Below, piece by piece: positions 1 to 7,174 of a DNA stretch of 27,041 nucleotides; positions within the stretch are counted from its first letter, which is position 1; each line of letters begins with the position of its first letter. Position numbers and translations under genes: made by a program. Origin of the DNA: Rhizobium sp. Q54 (GTDB lineage: Bacteria; Pseudomonadota; Alphaproteobacteria; Rhizobiales; Beijerinckiaceae); assembly GCA_945903655.1 (NCBI GenBank), contig CAMDOY010000006.1, positions 1 through 27,041 on the forward strand, in the 5' to 3' direction. The notes beneath the pieces were generated by a model. The model had not been told where the DNA came from. It was given only the letters and a program-made list of their open reading frames with translations, and searched no databases.

Positions 1-812
1 GGCTGGAGCGGGTCGTAACTGCGCGCCTCGCGCCCGCCCCGGGGGTTGCGGGGAACGCAGCAGGCTTTCAGCGCCTCGTCGGGATGCTTTGGCGCATACC
101 AGTCGCAGGTCTATTCCCAGACATTGCCGATCATGTCGAAAAGGCCGCAGCCATTGGCCGGATAGCTCCCCACCGGCGAGGTCCGTTCATAGCCATCCTC
201 GGCCTTGTTTTCGAAGGGAAAGGCGCCTTGCCAGGTATTGGCCATATGGCGCCCGCCCGGCGTCAACTCATCCCCCCAGGCGAATTCGGCGCCCTCCAGC
301 CCGCCCCTTGCGGCATATTCCCATTGGGCCTCCGTCGGCAGGCTCTTGCCCGCCCAGCGCGCATAGGCCAGCGCATCGGGATAGGCCACATGCACCACGG
401 GATGGTCGTCGAGCCCATTGATGGACGAATCCGGCCCAAGGGGATGGCGCCAATCCGCGCCGAATTTGAAGCTCCACCACTGGCTCCAGTCCCTCAGCGA
501 CACCGGACGGGGCGTTGGGTTGAACACAAGCGATCCCGCCCGCAGCATATGCAAAAGCGCGCCGGGATAATCCTTTGGATCAGGCTTTCGCTCGGCCATG
601 GTGACATGGCCCGTGGCCTCCACGAAGGCGGCGAACTCACGATTGGTCACGGGGGTGGGGTCGATCCAGAAGCCATCCACGATGACCCGATGCGCGGGCG
701 CCTCTTCGACATAGTGCCGGTCTGAGCCCATGCGGAAGGCGCCGCCTTCGATCCAGATCATCGCTTCTGTTTGCGCGGTCTTGTGCGAGGCCGCCACATC
801 GCCAGAGGTCAT
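1..812 (-). pseudogene. Formylglycine-generating enzyme (FGE-sulfatase family), interrupted by in-frame amber codon; runs off left edge
   Basis: FGE/SUMF1-family enzymes oxidise the active-site Cys of sulfatases to formylglycine. The reading frame shows the family order: an N-terminal WIEGGAFRMGSD segment, VDGFWIDPTPVTNREF, DWRHPLGP, HPVVHVAYPDA, LPTEAQWEYAARGG and GNVWE. The start at 812 is chosen over 860 because AGGAG lies 10 nt upstream. After 233 codons the frame meets TAG at 111-113, just after GNVWE. The same frame then continues without a stop for 36 codons to the window edge (TCDWYAPKHP, then ACCVPRNPRGGRE), which is the expected family sequence. The family normally has Trp at the stop (GNVWEW), so one TGG-to-TAG change explains it. 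The C-terminal catalytic cysteines would lie beyond the edge. Alternatives are a sequencing error or readthrough. The gene diverges from a sulfatase, its probable client. Confidence 0.85.
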
Positions 813-910
813 GTTTGCAGGGCTCCTGCGCGCGATTTGAAGATGGCGGCAGTCTTCCACGGATCAGCCGCGCCCGCGCCCGATCCATTCGGTCATGGGC
901 CTACCCATTT

Positions 911-927
911 GGTCAGAGGCCCTGACC
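911..927. promoter_or_regulatory. Inverted repeat between divergent genes, candidate operator
   Basis: GGTCAG (911-916) and CTGACC (922-927) form a perfect 6-bp inverted repeat with a 5-nt spacer. It nearly extends to TTGGTCAG/CTGACCGA. It lies in the 197-bp gap between the FGE-like gene and the sulfatase, where a shared regulator would bind. GntR-family operators can have similar GGTC/GACC half-sites, but the assignment is inference. I see no clear sigma-70 -35/-10 pair in this gap. Confidence 0.3.
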
Positions 928-1009
928 GACAGGGCATCGCGCACAAATGTTCTTGGGGCTTTTGCGGATTTGCAGTGGATTGAGCAGGTCTTCGCAAAAG
1001 GAGTTTTGA

Positions 1010-2689
1010 ATGAGCAAGGATGGTTTGGGCGACCGGGACCACAAGGGCGTCGCCACGCGCCGCGCCGTGTTGTTGGGGGGAACCTGCATCGCAGCCTTGA
1101 GCGCCTTGTCGCCTGCGCTTGCGCAGGCCCCCCAGCCCCAGCCAAGGCCGCAGACGGCGCCGCAGAAGCCCAACATCGTGGTCATCATGGGCGATGACAT
1201 CGGCATGTGGAACATCGGCGCCTATCATCGCGGCATGATGGCGGGGCGCACGCCGAATATCGACAAGATCGCGGCCGAGGGCATGATCTTCACCGACTAT
1301 TATGCGGAGGCGAGCTGCACGGCTGGCCGCGCCGCCTTCATCACCGGTGAGTTGCCGATCCGCACGGGCATGACGACCGTGGGGCAGGCGGGCGCCCTCA
1401 CGGGCCTGCCTGCGGAGGCCGTGACCATGGCCGCTGCGCTCAAGGCCATGGGCTACGCCACCGGCCAGTTCGGCAAGAACCATCTGGGCGACCGCAACGA
1501 ATTCCTGCCCACCGTACATGGCTTCGACGAGTTCATGGGCTACCTCTATCACCTCGACGCCATGGAGGATCCCTGCCATCCCAATTACCCGCAGAACCTG
1601 CGCAATCAGGTCGGCCCGCGCAATATGGTCCACTCCTTCGCAACCACGGTGGACGACGCCACCGTCGATCCACGCTGGGGCAAGATCGGCAAGCAGCGAA
1701 TCGAGGATGCGGGGGAACTATGCCATGTGCGCATGGAGACGGTGGACGACGAAATCAGGGACAATGCGCTACGTTTCATCGAGAAGGCGAAGGCGGACAA
1801 CAAGCCCTTCTTCGTCTGGCTCAATCCCACGCGCATGCATATCGTCACCCATCTGTCGGAGAAATATCAGGCCCTGCGCAATGCGGAGAATGGCTGGTCC
1901 ATTCACGAGGCGGGCATGGCGCAGTTCGATGACGACATCGGCCTCGTCATGCAGAAGCTGAAAGACCTGGGCGTCGACGACAACACCATCGTGCTCATCA
2001 CCACCGACAATGGAACCGAGGTCTTCACCTGGCCCGATGGCGGGCAGACGCCCTTCGCGCAAGCCAAAGGCACGGTCATGGAAGGGGGCTTCCGCGTCCC
2101 CGCCATTCTGCGCTGGCCTGGCAAGACGCCTGCGGGCAAGGTGGAGAATGGCATCATCTCCGGCCTCGACTGGTTCCCCACTTTCCTCGCCGCTGCTGGC
2201 GATCCGAACATTGGCGAGGATTTGAAGAAGGGTAAGCAGATCGGGGATCGCGTCTACAAGGTGCATCTGGATGGCTATAACCAGCTTGATCTCATCACTG
2301 GCAAGGGTCCCTCGAACCGGCACGAGGTCTGGTATTTCGGCGAGAGCGAATTGGGGGCGGTGCGCATCGACGATTATAAATATCGATTCATCGACCAGCC
2401 CTCGGGCTGGCTGGGCGAGAAGAGCCGCATCGACGTGCCCATCATCACCAATCTGCGCCTTGATCCCTTCGAGCGCACGGGCTGGCCCGACAGCGGCACG
2501 AAAGTGGGGTCGCAGAATTACTTCAGCTGGTTCCAGTACGAGTTCTGGCGCTTCGTCTTCGTGCAGCAGCAGGTTGAGAAGCTGGCGCAGACAGCCATCG
2601 AATTTCCCCCCATGCAGAAGGGCGCCAGCTTCAATCTGGAGGCGGTAAAGCAGAAGCTCGAGGCGGCGCGGTCGGCCATGGCGAAATAG
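1010..2689 (+). CDS. Arylsulfatase, Tat-exported, formylglycine type
   Basis: This sulfatase of the alkaline-phosphatase superfamily hydrolyses sulfate esters, probably in the periplasm; its substrate is unknown. Residues 1-39 look like a twin-arginine signal (TRR at 16-18, hydrophobic stretch, ALA-Q cleavage near 38/39). Metal-binding Asp62-Asp63 follow PNIVVIMGDD. The formylglycine site is Cys103 in SCTAGRAAFITG, the C-x-A-x-R variant of the usual C-x-P-S-R. GKNHLG (Lys156, His158), His277 and Asp333-Asn334 (TTDNGTE) match conserved sulfatase positions. The 559-residue length is normal for the family. The start is supported by AAAAGGAG 6 nt upstream. The divergent FGE-like gene would supply maturation but carries an amber codon. 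The gene ends tail-to-tail with cobC, 6 bp away, and I see no terminator between them. Family assignment is firm; substrate is not. Confidence 0.93.
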   Translation: MSKDGLGDRDHKGVATRRAVLLGGTCIAALSALSPALAQAPQPQPRPQTAPQKPNIVVIMGDDIGMWNIGAYHRGMMAGRTPNIDKIAAEGMIFTDYYAEASCTAGRAAFITGELPIRTGMTTVGQAGALTGLPAEAVTMAAALKAMGYATGQFGKNHLGDRNEFLPTVHGFDEFMGYLYHLDAMEDPCHPNYPQNLRNQVGPRNMVHSFATTVDDATVDPRWGKIGKQRIEDAGELCHVRMETVDDEIRDNALRFIEKAKADNKPFFVWLNPTRMHIVTHLSEKYQALRNAENGWSIHEAGMAQFDDDIGLVMQKLKDLGVDDNTIVLITTDNGTEVFTWPDGGQTPFAQAKGTVMEGGFRVPAILRWPGKTPAGKVENGIISGLDWFPTFLAAAGDPNIGEDLKKGKQIGDRVYKVHLDGYNQLDLITGKGPSNRHEVWYFGESELGAVRIDDYKYRFIDQPSGWLGEKSRIDVPIITNLRLDPFERTGWPDSGTKVGSQNYFSWFQYEFWRFVFVQQQVEKLAQTAIEFPPMQKGASFNLEAVKQKLEAARSAMAK

Positions 2690-2695
2690 GGGGGC

Positions 2696-3715
2696 TCACA
2701 ACCGCTCGGCGAGGCGGCGCCATGTCGCCTCGTCGGCGGGCACGCCAAAGCGCAGGGCATGGGGCTGGCTCTGGAAGGCGCGGGCGAGCACGCCACGCTC
2801 CGCCAGCGCGTGAAAGGCGCCGTGGGCGTTAGCGCAACTCGCCCAGCGAAACAGGGGCGTTCCCCCTGCGGGGGTAAAGCCCGCCCCTTGCAGCAGCGCG
2901 TCCAGGCGCGAGGCGTCTTGTCGGGCCTGCGCGCGCGCCTCGCTCAGCCATGCCTCGTCGTCCAGCGCCCGCAGGCCGATCTCGATGGCCGCGCCAGACA
3001 CAGGCCACGGCCCCAGCGCCCTGCGGATCAGGGCGCCATCCACAGCCCCCGCCAGCGCGAAGCCCAGCCGCAGGCCCGCGAGCCCCCAGGTCTTGCCGAA
3101 GGAGCGCAGCACGATCAGGCCAGCCTCGGGCAGCAGGGGCGCCACGCTCGCGCCTTCCGGCAGCAGATCGACGAAGGCCTCATCCACGATCAGGCGCCCG
3201 CCCCTGGCGGCCATGTGATTCGCGAGCGCCAGCAGGGCCTCGGGCGCCACGAGCCGTCCATCGGGATTGTTGGGGTTCACCACCACCGCGCAATCGAAGG
3301 CGGCCAGCGCGTCGAGGCTCCCCACTACCTTCACCTGCGCGCCCGCCCCGCGCCAGCACAGGTCGTGTTCCGAATAGGTGAAATCGAGAATGCCGACGCG
3401 CTTTGCCGGAAAGAGCAGCGGCAGCAGCCCGATCAGCGCCTGGGTGCCCGGCGCGGCGATCACCTGCGCCTGCTCCGCCGCCCCATAGGCCAGCCTTGCG
3501 GCGGCCTCCAGCGACGCGGTCGCATTTTCTTCTGGCAAACGCCGCCACGATGCCGCAGATATTTCGCCCACCGGGTAAGCTCTGGCGTTGATCCCGGTGG
3601 AGAGGTCGATCCACGGTTCAGGCGCGCCGGGGAAGAGCCTCCGGGCGGCGGCGAGATTTCCGCCGTGCTGGAGGAGCCGTTCCGCATCGCCGCTCACGCC
3701 CATTGGTAGGCTCAT
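2696..3715 (-). CDS. cobC: CobC, PLP-dependent aminotransferase-fold enzyme of cobalamin biosynthesis (threonine-phosphate decarboxylase-like)
   Basis: CobC works with CobD/CbiB to supply and attach the aminopropanol(-phosphate) arm linking the corrin ring to the lower ligand. It is a class I/II aminotransferase-fold protein. HGGNL-x4-RRLFP-x3-EPWIDLSTGIN is the typical CobC N-terminus. NPNNPDG, DEAFVD and SFGKTWGLAG follow, with the PLP-binding Lys at about residue 208. Length is about 339 aa from the chosen start. The frame also opens at 3754 and 3703. I prefer 3715, where the ATG shares the palindrome CATG with the divergent cbiB start; 3703 is also possible. The first residues upstream of 3715 do not look like CobC. 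No promoter fits between cobC and cbiB, so each promoter must lie inside the neighbour's coding sequence. Confidence 0.9.
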   Translation of the reverse strand: MSLPMGVSGDAERLLQHGGNLAAARRLFPGAPEPWIDLSTGINARAYPVGEISAASWRRLPEENATASLEAAARLAYGAAEQAQVIAAPGTQALIGLLPLLFPAKRVGILDFTYSEHDLCWRGAGAQVKVVGSLDALAAFDCAVVVNPNNPDGRLVAPEALLALANHMAARGGRLIVDEAFVDLLPEGASVAPLLPEAGLIVLRSFGKTWGLAGLRLGFALAGAVDGALIRRALGPWPVSGAAIEIGLRALDDEAWLSEARAQARQDASRLDALLQGAGFTPAGGTPLFRWASCANAHGAFHALAERGVLARAFQSQPHALRFGVPADEATWRRLAERL

Positions 3716-4688
3716 GCTCACCGCGTCCCTGCTCCTCGCCGCCGCAGCGCTCATCTGCGAAGCCCTGTTTGGTTATCCCCAAGCGCTCTATCGCGCAATC
3801 GGCCATCCCGTCACCTGGATCGGCGCGCTGATCCGGCGGCTGGATGGCGCGTTGAACCGGGAGAGCGATTCCTTTCTGGTCCGCCAGCTCTGCGGTTGCC
3901 TGGCGCTGGCGCTGCTGCTGGCGATCACAGGGGGCGTCGCGCTCGCCCTGCAGGGGGTGCTGACGGGTTGGGGCGGCTTCGTTCTTCTCGCCCTGCTGGC
4001 CGCCAGCCTGCCCGCCCAGCGCAGCCTTTACGAGCATGTGGCTGATGTGGCGCAGGCGCTGGAAAGCGATGGTCTGGAAGGCGGACGCCGCGCCGTCTCC
4101 ATGATCGTGGGGCGCAACACCGCGGTGCTCGACGAGGCGGGGGTCGCCCGCGCCGCCATCGAGAGTCTGGCCGAGAATTTCTCCGATGGGGTGGTGGCGC
4201 CCCTGTTCTGGATGGCCGTGGGCGGCCTGCCCGGCGGCGTGCTCTACAAGGCCGCCAACACCGCCGACAGCATGATCGGCCACCGCACCAAGCGTCACGA
4301 GGCCTTCGGCTGGGCCGCCGCGCGCTTCGATGATCTCATCAATCTCCCGGCCTCCCGCCTCACCGCCCTGTTTCTGCTGGTCGCTGCCAGCCTCACCCCG
4401 GGCCTGTCCGCCCGGGAGGGCTGGCGGGCGCTTCGGCGGGACGCGGGCCTCCACCGCTCCCCCAATGCGGGCTGGCCGGAGGCGGCCATGGCGGGGGCGC
4501 TGGGGCTGAAGCTGGCGGGTCTCAGGGTCTATGGGACGGAACTGACGCAGGACGCCTTCATGGGCGCAGGCCGGGCGGAGGCTACCGCCGCCGACATCCG
4601 CAGCGCCCTGCATCTCTATCGCCGCGCGCTGATGGTGCAGGCGCTGACGCTCTTCGCCGTGGCGGCGCTGGTCATCTGGCGAGGCTGA
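3714..4688 (+). CDS. cbiB: Adenosylcobinamide-phosphate synthase CbiB (CobD in Paracoccus/Pseudomonas denitrificans naming)
   Basis: This membrane enzyme joins aminopropanol or its phosphate to adenosylcobyric acid, giving adenosylcobinamide (phosphate). The 324-residue product begins with a hydrophobic helix (LTASLLLAAAALICEALFGYP) and carries the CbiB signatures HPVTWIGALI, ESLAENFSDGVVAPLFW, YKAANTADSMIGH and GWAAARFDDLINLPASRL. Several hydrophobic segments fit an integral inner-membrane protein. The frame is open upstream to 3588, but the 42 extra residues are non-homologous and antisense to cobC, so the ATG at 3714 (GGTAGG just upstream) is preferred. It diverges from cobC with overlapping start codons. 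Its 3' end overlaps the convergent cobQ by 17 bp. Confidence 0.94.
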   Translation: MLTASLLLAAAALICEALFGYPQALYRAIGHPVTWIGALIRRLDGALNRESDSFLVRQLCGCLALALLLAITGGVALALQGVLTGWGGFVLLALLAASLPAQRSLYEHVADVAQALESDGLEGGRRAVSMIVGRNTAVLDEAGVARAAIESLAENFSDGVVAPLFWMAVGGLPGGVLYKAANTADSMIGHRTKRHEAFGWAAARFDDLINLPASRLTALFLLVAASLTPGLSAREGWRALRRDAGLHRSPNAGWPEAAMAGALGLKLAGLRVYGTELTQDAFMGAGRAEATAADIRSALHLYRRALMVQALTLFAVAALVIWRG

Positions 4689-6141
4689 GGATCCGGTCGC
4701 AGTCGATATGCCGCTCCAGATGCGCCGCCAGCGCATCGAGCGTGTCCTCGACGCCCTGCTCATAGGCCAGATCCGAAGCCTCCGCGCCAATCCAGCGCAG
4801 CCAGGCCGCGCGCTGGTGGTCGTCGTTGAAGAGTCCATGCACATAGACCCCGCGAATGGTCTGATTCGCCGACATGGCGCCATCGCGCCGCCCATCCGCC
4901 ATTTCCAGCACAGGCCGCAGGGCGTCCGGCCCTGTGGTGACGCCCAGATGCATCTCGTAGCCCGAGAAAGGCGCCCCCTCGATCAGGCAGCGGCCCGTGA
5001 CCTGCGCCAGCGTCTTGGCGGGCGCCATGACCGTCGAAACCTCCAGCAGCCCCAGCCCCTCGCAGGCCCGCTGGTCGCCTTCGATTCCCTCGGGATCCCT
5101 AATGCGCTGGCCGAGCATCTGATAGCCCCCGCAGACCCCCAGCACCCGCCCGCCGCGCCGCACATGGGCCGCCAGATCAATGTGCCAGCCCTGTTCGCGC
5201 AGGGCCGCAAGATCGGCGATGGTCGCCTTGGAGCCGGGGATGATGACCAGTTGCGCGTCTACCGGGATCGTCTCGCCCCGCCGCACGAAAATCAGCCGCA
5301 CGCCGGGCTCCGCCTTCAGCGGATCGAAATCGTCGAAATTGGAAATGCGCGGCAGTTGCAGCACCGCGATGGTGATGGGGGCGTCTGCGGGCGTGTTCCG
5401 CTGGTCCAGCGCCAGCGCATCCTCCGCTGGCAGCCGCGCGGCGTCAGGAAAGTAGGGAATCAGCCCCAGCGAGGGCCAGCCCGACCGTTCCGCGATGGCC
5501 TGCAACCCCGCCTCGAACAGGGAGGGATCGCCGCGAAAGCGGTTGACCAGAAAGCCCGCCACCAGCGCGGCGTCCTCGGGCGCGATCACCACCTGCGTGC
5601 CCACGATCTGGGCGATCACCCCGCCCCGGTCGATGTCGCCCAGCACGATCACCGGCACATCGGCGGCGCGGGCGAAGCCCATGTTGGCGATGTCGTTGGC
5701 GCGCAGGTTGATCTCCGCCGCGCTGCCCGCCCCCTCCACGATCACCAGATCAGCCTCACCCCGAAGGCGCTCGAAACTCTCGAGCACCGCGCCCATGAGG
5801 CGGGGTTTCAGGGCCTGATAATCCCGGGCGTTGGCGCTCCCGGTCACCTTGCCCTGCACCACGATCTGCGAGCCGACCATGCTCTGGGGCTTCAGCAGCA
5901 CCGGGTTCATATGCACGCTGGCGGGGGCGCCGCAGGCCCGGGCCTGCAGGGCCTGGGCCCGACCGATCTCGCCGCCATCCGCCGTCACCGCCGCATTGTT
6001 GGACATGTTCTGCGGCTTGAAGGGCCGCACGCTCAAGCCCCGATTGCGGAAGACGCGGCAGAGCCCGGCGACGACAAGCGATTTGCCGACGTCCGATCCC
6101 ACGCCCTGAATCATGAGGGCCTTGCCGCGCCGGGGGCTCAA
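4672..6141 (-). CDS. cobQ: Cobyric acid synthase CobQ
   Basis: CobQ performs four glutamine-dependent amidations (b, d, e, g) of adenosylcobyrinic a,c-diamide. The N-terminal ATP-binding domain has GVGSDVGKS (13-21) and FKPQNMSNNA (41-50). The C-terminal class I glutamine amidotransferase domain has nucleophile Cys337 in GVCGGYQMLG and His435 in YVHGLFNDD. The 489-residue length is typical. The start is TTG at 6141, overlapping the cobO stop (TTGA). AGGAGG stands about 12 nt upstream, and residues KALMIQ before the P-loop match the family, so this start is better than the internal ATG at 6114. It is co-transcribed with cobO and convergent with cbiB (17-bp overlap). Confidence 0.95.
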   Translation of the reverse strand: MSPRRGKALMIQGVGSDVGKSLVVAGLCRVFRNRGLSVRPFKPQNMSNNAAVTADGGEIGRAQALQARACGAPASVHMNPVLLKPQSMVGSQIVVQGKVTGSANARDYQALKPRLMGAVLESFERLRGEADLVIVEGAGSAAEINLRANDIANMGFARAADVPVIVLGDIDRGGVIAQIVGTQVVIAPEDAALVAGFLVNRFRGDPSLFEAGLQAIAERSGWPSLGLIPYFPDAARLPAEDALALDQRNTPADAPITIAVLQLPRISNFDDFDPLKAEPGVRLIFVRRGETIPVDAQLVIIPGSKATIADLAALREQGWHIDLAAHVRRGGRVLGVCGGYQMLGQRIRDPEGIEGDQRACEGLGLLEVSTVMAPAKTLAQVTGRCLIEGAPFSGYEMHLGVTTGPDALRPVLEMADGRRDGAMSANQTIRGVYVHGLFNDDHQRAAWLRWIGAEASDLAYEQGVEDTLDALAAHLERHIDCDRILSLAR

Positions 6142-6755
6142 AACTCGATCCCCTCCTGCGCCTTCACGCCCGCCGCAAAATGATGCTTCACCGCGACCAT
6201 CTCGGTCACCAGATCCGCCGCCTCGATGAGTTCGGGCTTGGCGTTGCGGCCGGTGACGACCACATGCAGGTCGCTCCGGCGCGTCTTGAGGGTCTCGACC
6301 ACCTGCGCCAGCGGCAGATAGTCATAGCGCAGCGCGATGTTGAGCTCGTCAAGCACCAGCAGGCGAATGCCCGGGTCCACCATCAGCTCCAGCACCTTGC
6401 CCCAGGCGGCTTCAGCCGCCGCCACATCCCGGGCGCGGTCCTGCGTCTCCCAGGTGAAGCCCTCGCCCATGGTGTGCCAGCGCACCTGATCGCAAAAATG
6501 ATCGAGCGTGCGCCGCTCCCCGGTTTCCCAGGCGCCCTTGATGAATTGCACGATGCCTACCTGCCAGCCATGGCCAAGCGCGCGCATGATCAGCCCGAAA
6601 GCCGCCGTCGATTTGCCCTTGCCCGGGCCGGTGTGGACGATGAGCAGGGCCTTCTGCGCGATGGTTTTCGACGCCACCTCCGCGTCCTGCACCGCCTTGC
6701 GCTTGACCATTTTCTCGCGATGGCGGCGCTCGGCTTCGGCTTCCTGTTCGCTCAT
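6138..6755 (-). CDS. cobO: Cob(I)yrinic acid a,c-diamide adenosyltransferase CobO (BtuR/CobA family)
   Basis: CobO transfers the 5'-deoxyadenosyl group of ATP to Co(I) corrinoids. The 205-residue protein has a charged N-terminal helix (AERRHREKMVKRKAVQ), the family P-loop TGPGKGKST (42-50), FIKGAWETGER, MGEGFTWETQD and LVLDELNIALRYDYL, and ends in GIEF as is usual for BtuR-type enzymes. Its stop overlaps the cobQ TTG start by 4 nt, implying translational coupling. Its 5' end faces the B12 riboswitch leader of the rightward operon, but that aptamer is on the plus strand and should not control cobO. I see no aptamer on the minus strand. Confidence 0.95.
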   Translation of the reverse strand: MSEQEAEAERRHREKMVKRKAVQDAEVASKTIAQKALLIVHTGPGKGKSTAAFGLIMRALGHGWQVGIVQFIKGAWETGERRTLDHFCDQVRWHTMGEGFTWETQDRARDVAAAEAAWGKVLELMVDPGIRLLVLDELNIALRYDYLPLAQVVETLKTRRSDLHVVVTGRNAKPELIEAADLVTEMVAVKHHFAAGVKAQEGIEF

Positions 6756-6827
6756 GGGCTGGGCCTGTTGCTGGGAAAAACGCCGGGAACGCCCGCGCGG
6801 CAGAAGGGGAATGCCACGGAAAGGAGA

Positions 6828-6861
6828 TTGACATCAATGCCCCTCTCCCCCACGGTATCAA
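6828..6861 (+). promoter_or_regulatory. Candidate promoter for the riboswitch-led cobalamin operon
   Basis: A perfect TTGACA -35 hexamer (6828-6833) lies just before the riboswitch. Possible -10 elements are CGGTAT (6853-6858, 19-nt spacer) or a weaker match nearby. Transcription would then start close to the first aptamer helix at 6861. The -35 also sits inside a small palindrome, ATTGA-CA-TCAAT (6827-6838), so a minus-strand use toward cobO is conceivable. The assignment rests on motif and position only. Confidence 0.4.
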
Positions 6862-7054
6862 GGTCGGTTGGTCCCTCCCCGGAGGGTTAATCGGGAATAT
6901 GGTGACGGCGGCGCAAGCCGCCCATTCCATAGCTGCCCTCGCAACTGTGAGCGGGTAGCCGCATGCCACAAAGCCACTGGCTGATCCCTCAGGGGGAGGC
7001 CGGGAAGGCGGCATGGGGCGTTGATTCGCGAGCCAGGAGACCTGCCATCGACCT
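6861..7054 (+). ncRNA. Adenosylcobalamin (B12) riboswitch aptamer
   Basis: The plus-strand RNA carries the cobalamin-aptamer landmarks in order. AGGTCG (6861-6866) pairs with CGACCT (7049-7054) as P1. TTAATCGGGAA lies at 6887-6897. A perfect hairpin GGCGGC-GCAA-GCCGCC spans 6907-6922. The core CTCGCAACTGTGAGCGGG follows around 6939-6956, then GCCACTGGC near 6973 and CGGGAAGGCGG near 7001. The B12 box GCGAGCCAGGAGACCTGCC is at 7028-7046. It precedes DUF1636-cobW-cobN and should repress that operon when adenosylcobalamin is bound. No second B12 box was found on either strand. Confidence 0.95.
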
Positions 7055-7063
7055 CATGCAACG

Positions 7064-7093
7064 CTTTGGGCGGGGTGCCCCAGAGCTGTTTTT
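7064..7093 (+). terminator. Candidate intrinsic terminator of the riboswitch expression platform
   Basis: CTTTGGGC (7064-7071) can pair with GCCC-(C bulge)-AGAG (7077-7085) around a GGGGT loop. The run TTTTT (7089-7093) follows 3 nt after the stem. It starts 10 nt after the aptamer P1 helix, the right place for transcription attenuation. CAAAGC inside the aptamer (about 6969-6974) is complementary to GCTTTG at the base of this stem (7063-7068) and could form an alternative pairing. The stem is imperfect, so confidence is moderate. Confidence 0.45.
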
Positions 7094-7111
7094 GGCCATC
7101 AGGTCTTGAAC

Positions 7112-7155
7112 ACGGCTCACGCCGTTGCCGCGCCCATGTTCCGCCCTTGGCGGAA
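7112..7155 (+). promoter_or_regulatory. Two leader hairpins before the DUF1636 gene, possible translational control
   Basis: Downstream of the candidate terminator are two perfect hairpins: ACGGC-TCAC-GCCGT (7112-7125) and TTCCGCC-CTT-GGCGGAA (7139-7155). The CCGCC of the second (7141-7145) is also complementary to GGCGG at 7177-7181, overlapping the ATG at 7175. The hairpin and a start-codon-blocking pairing are therefore mutually exclusive. The ribosome binding site GGACGAGG lies at 7164-7171. Function is inferred. Confidence 0.35.
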
Positions 7156-7174
7156 TGATGACAGGACGAGGCGC

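Noticed and set aside
111..113. Programmed recoding (pyrrolysine or readthrough) at the FGE amber codon
   Set aside because: No downstream recoding element is recognisable and the family has an ordinary Trp here, so mutation or sequencing error is simpler.
3618..4895. Open frame of 425 codons on the minus strand over cbiB
   Set aside because: The cbiB frame has clear family motifs; the antisense frame is compositionally biased and crosses three real genes.
4708..6183. Open frame of 491 codons on the plus strand antisense to cobQ
   Set aside because: It is a GC-driven shadow of cobQ with a low-complexity His/Arg/Gly/Gln-rich translation and no family features.
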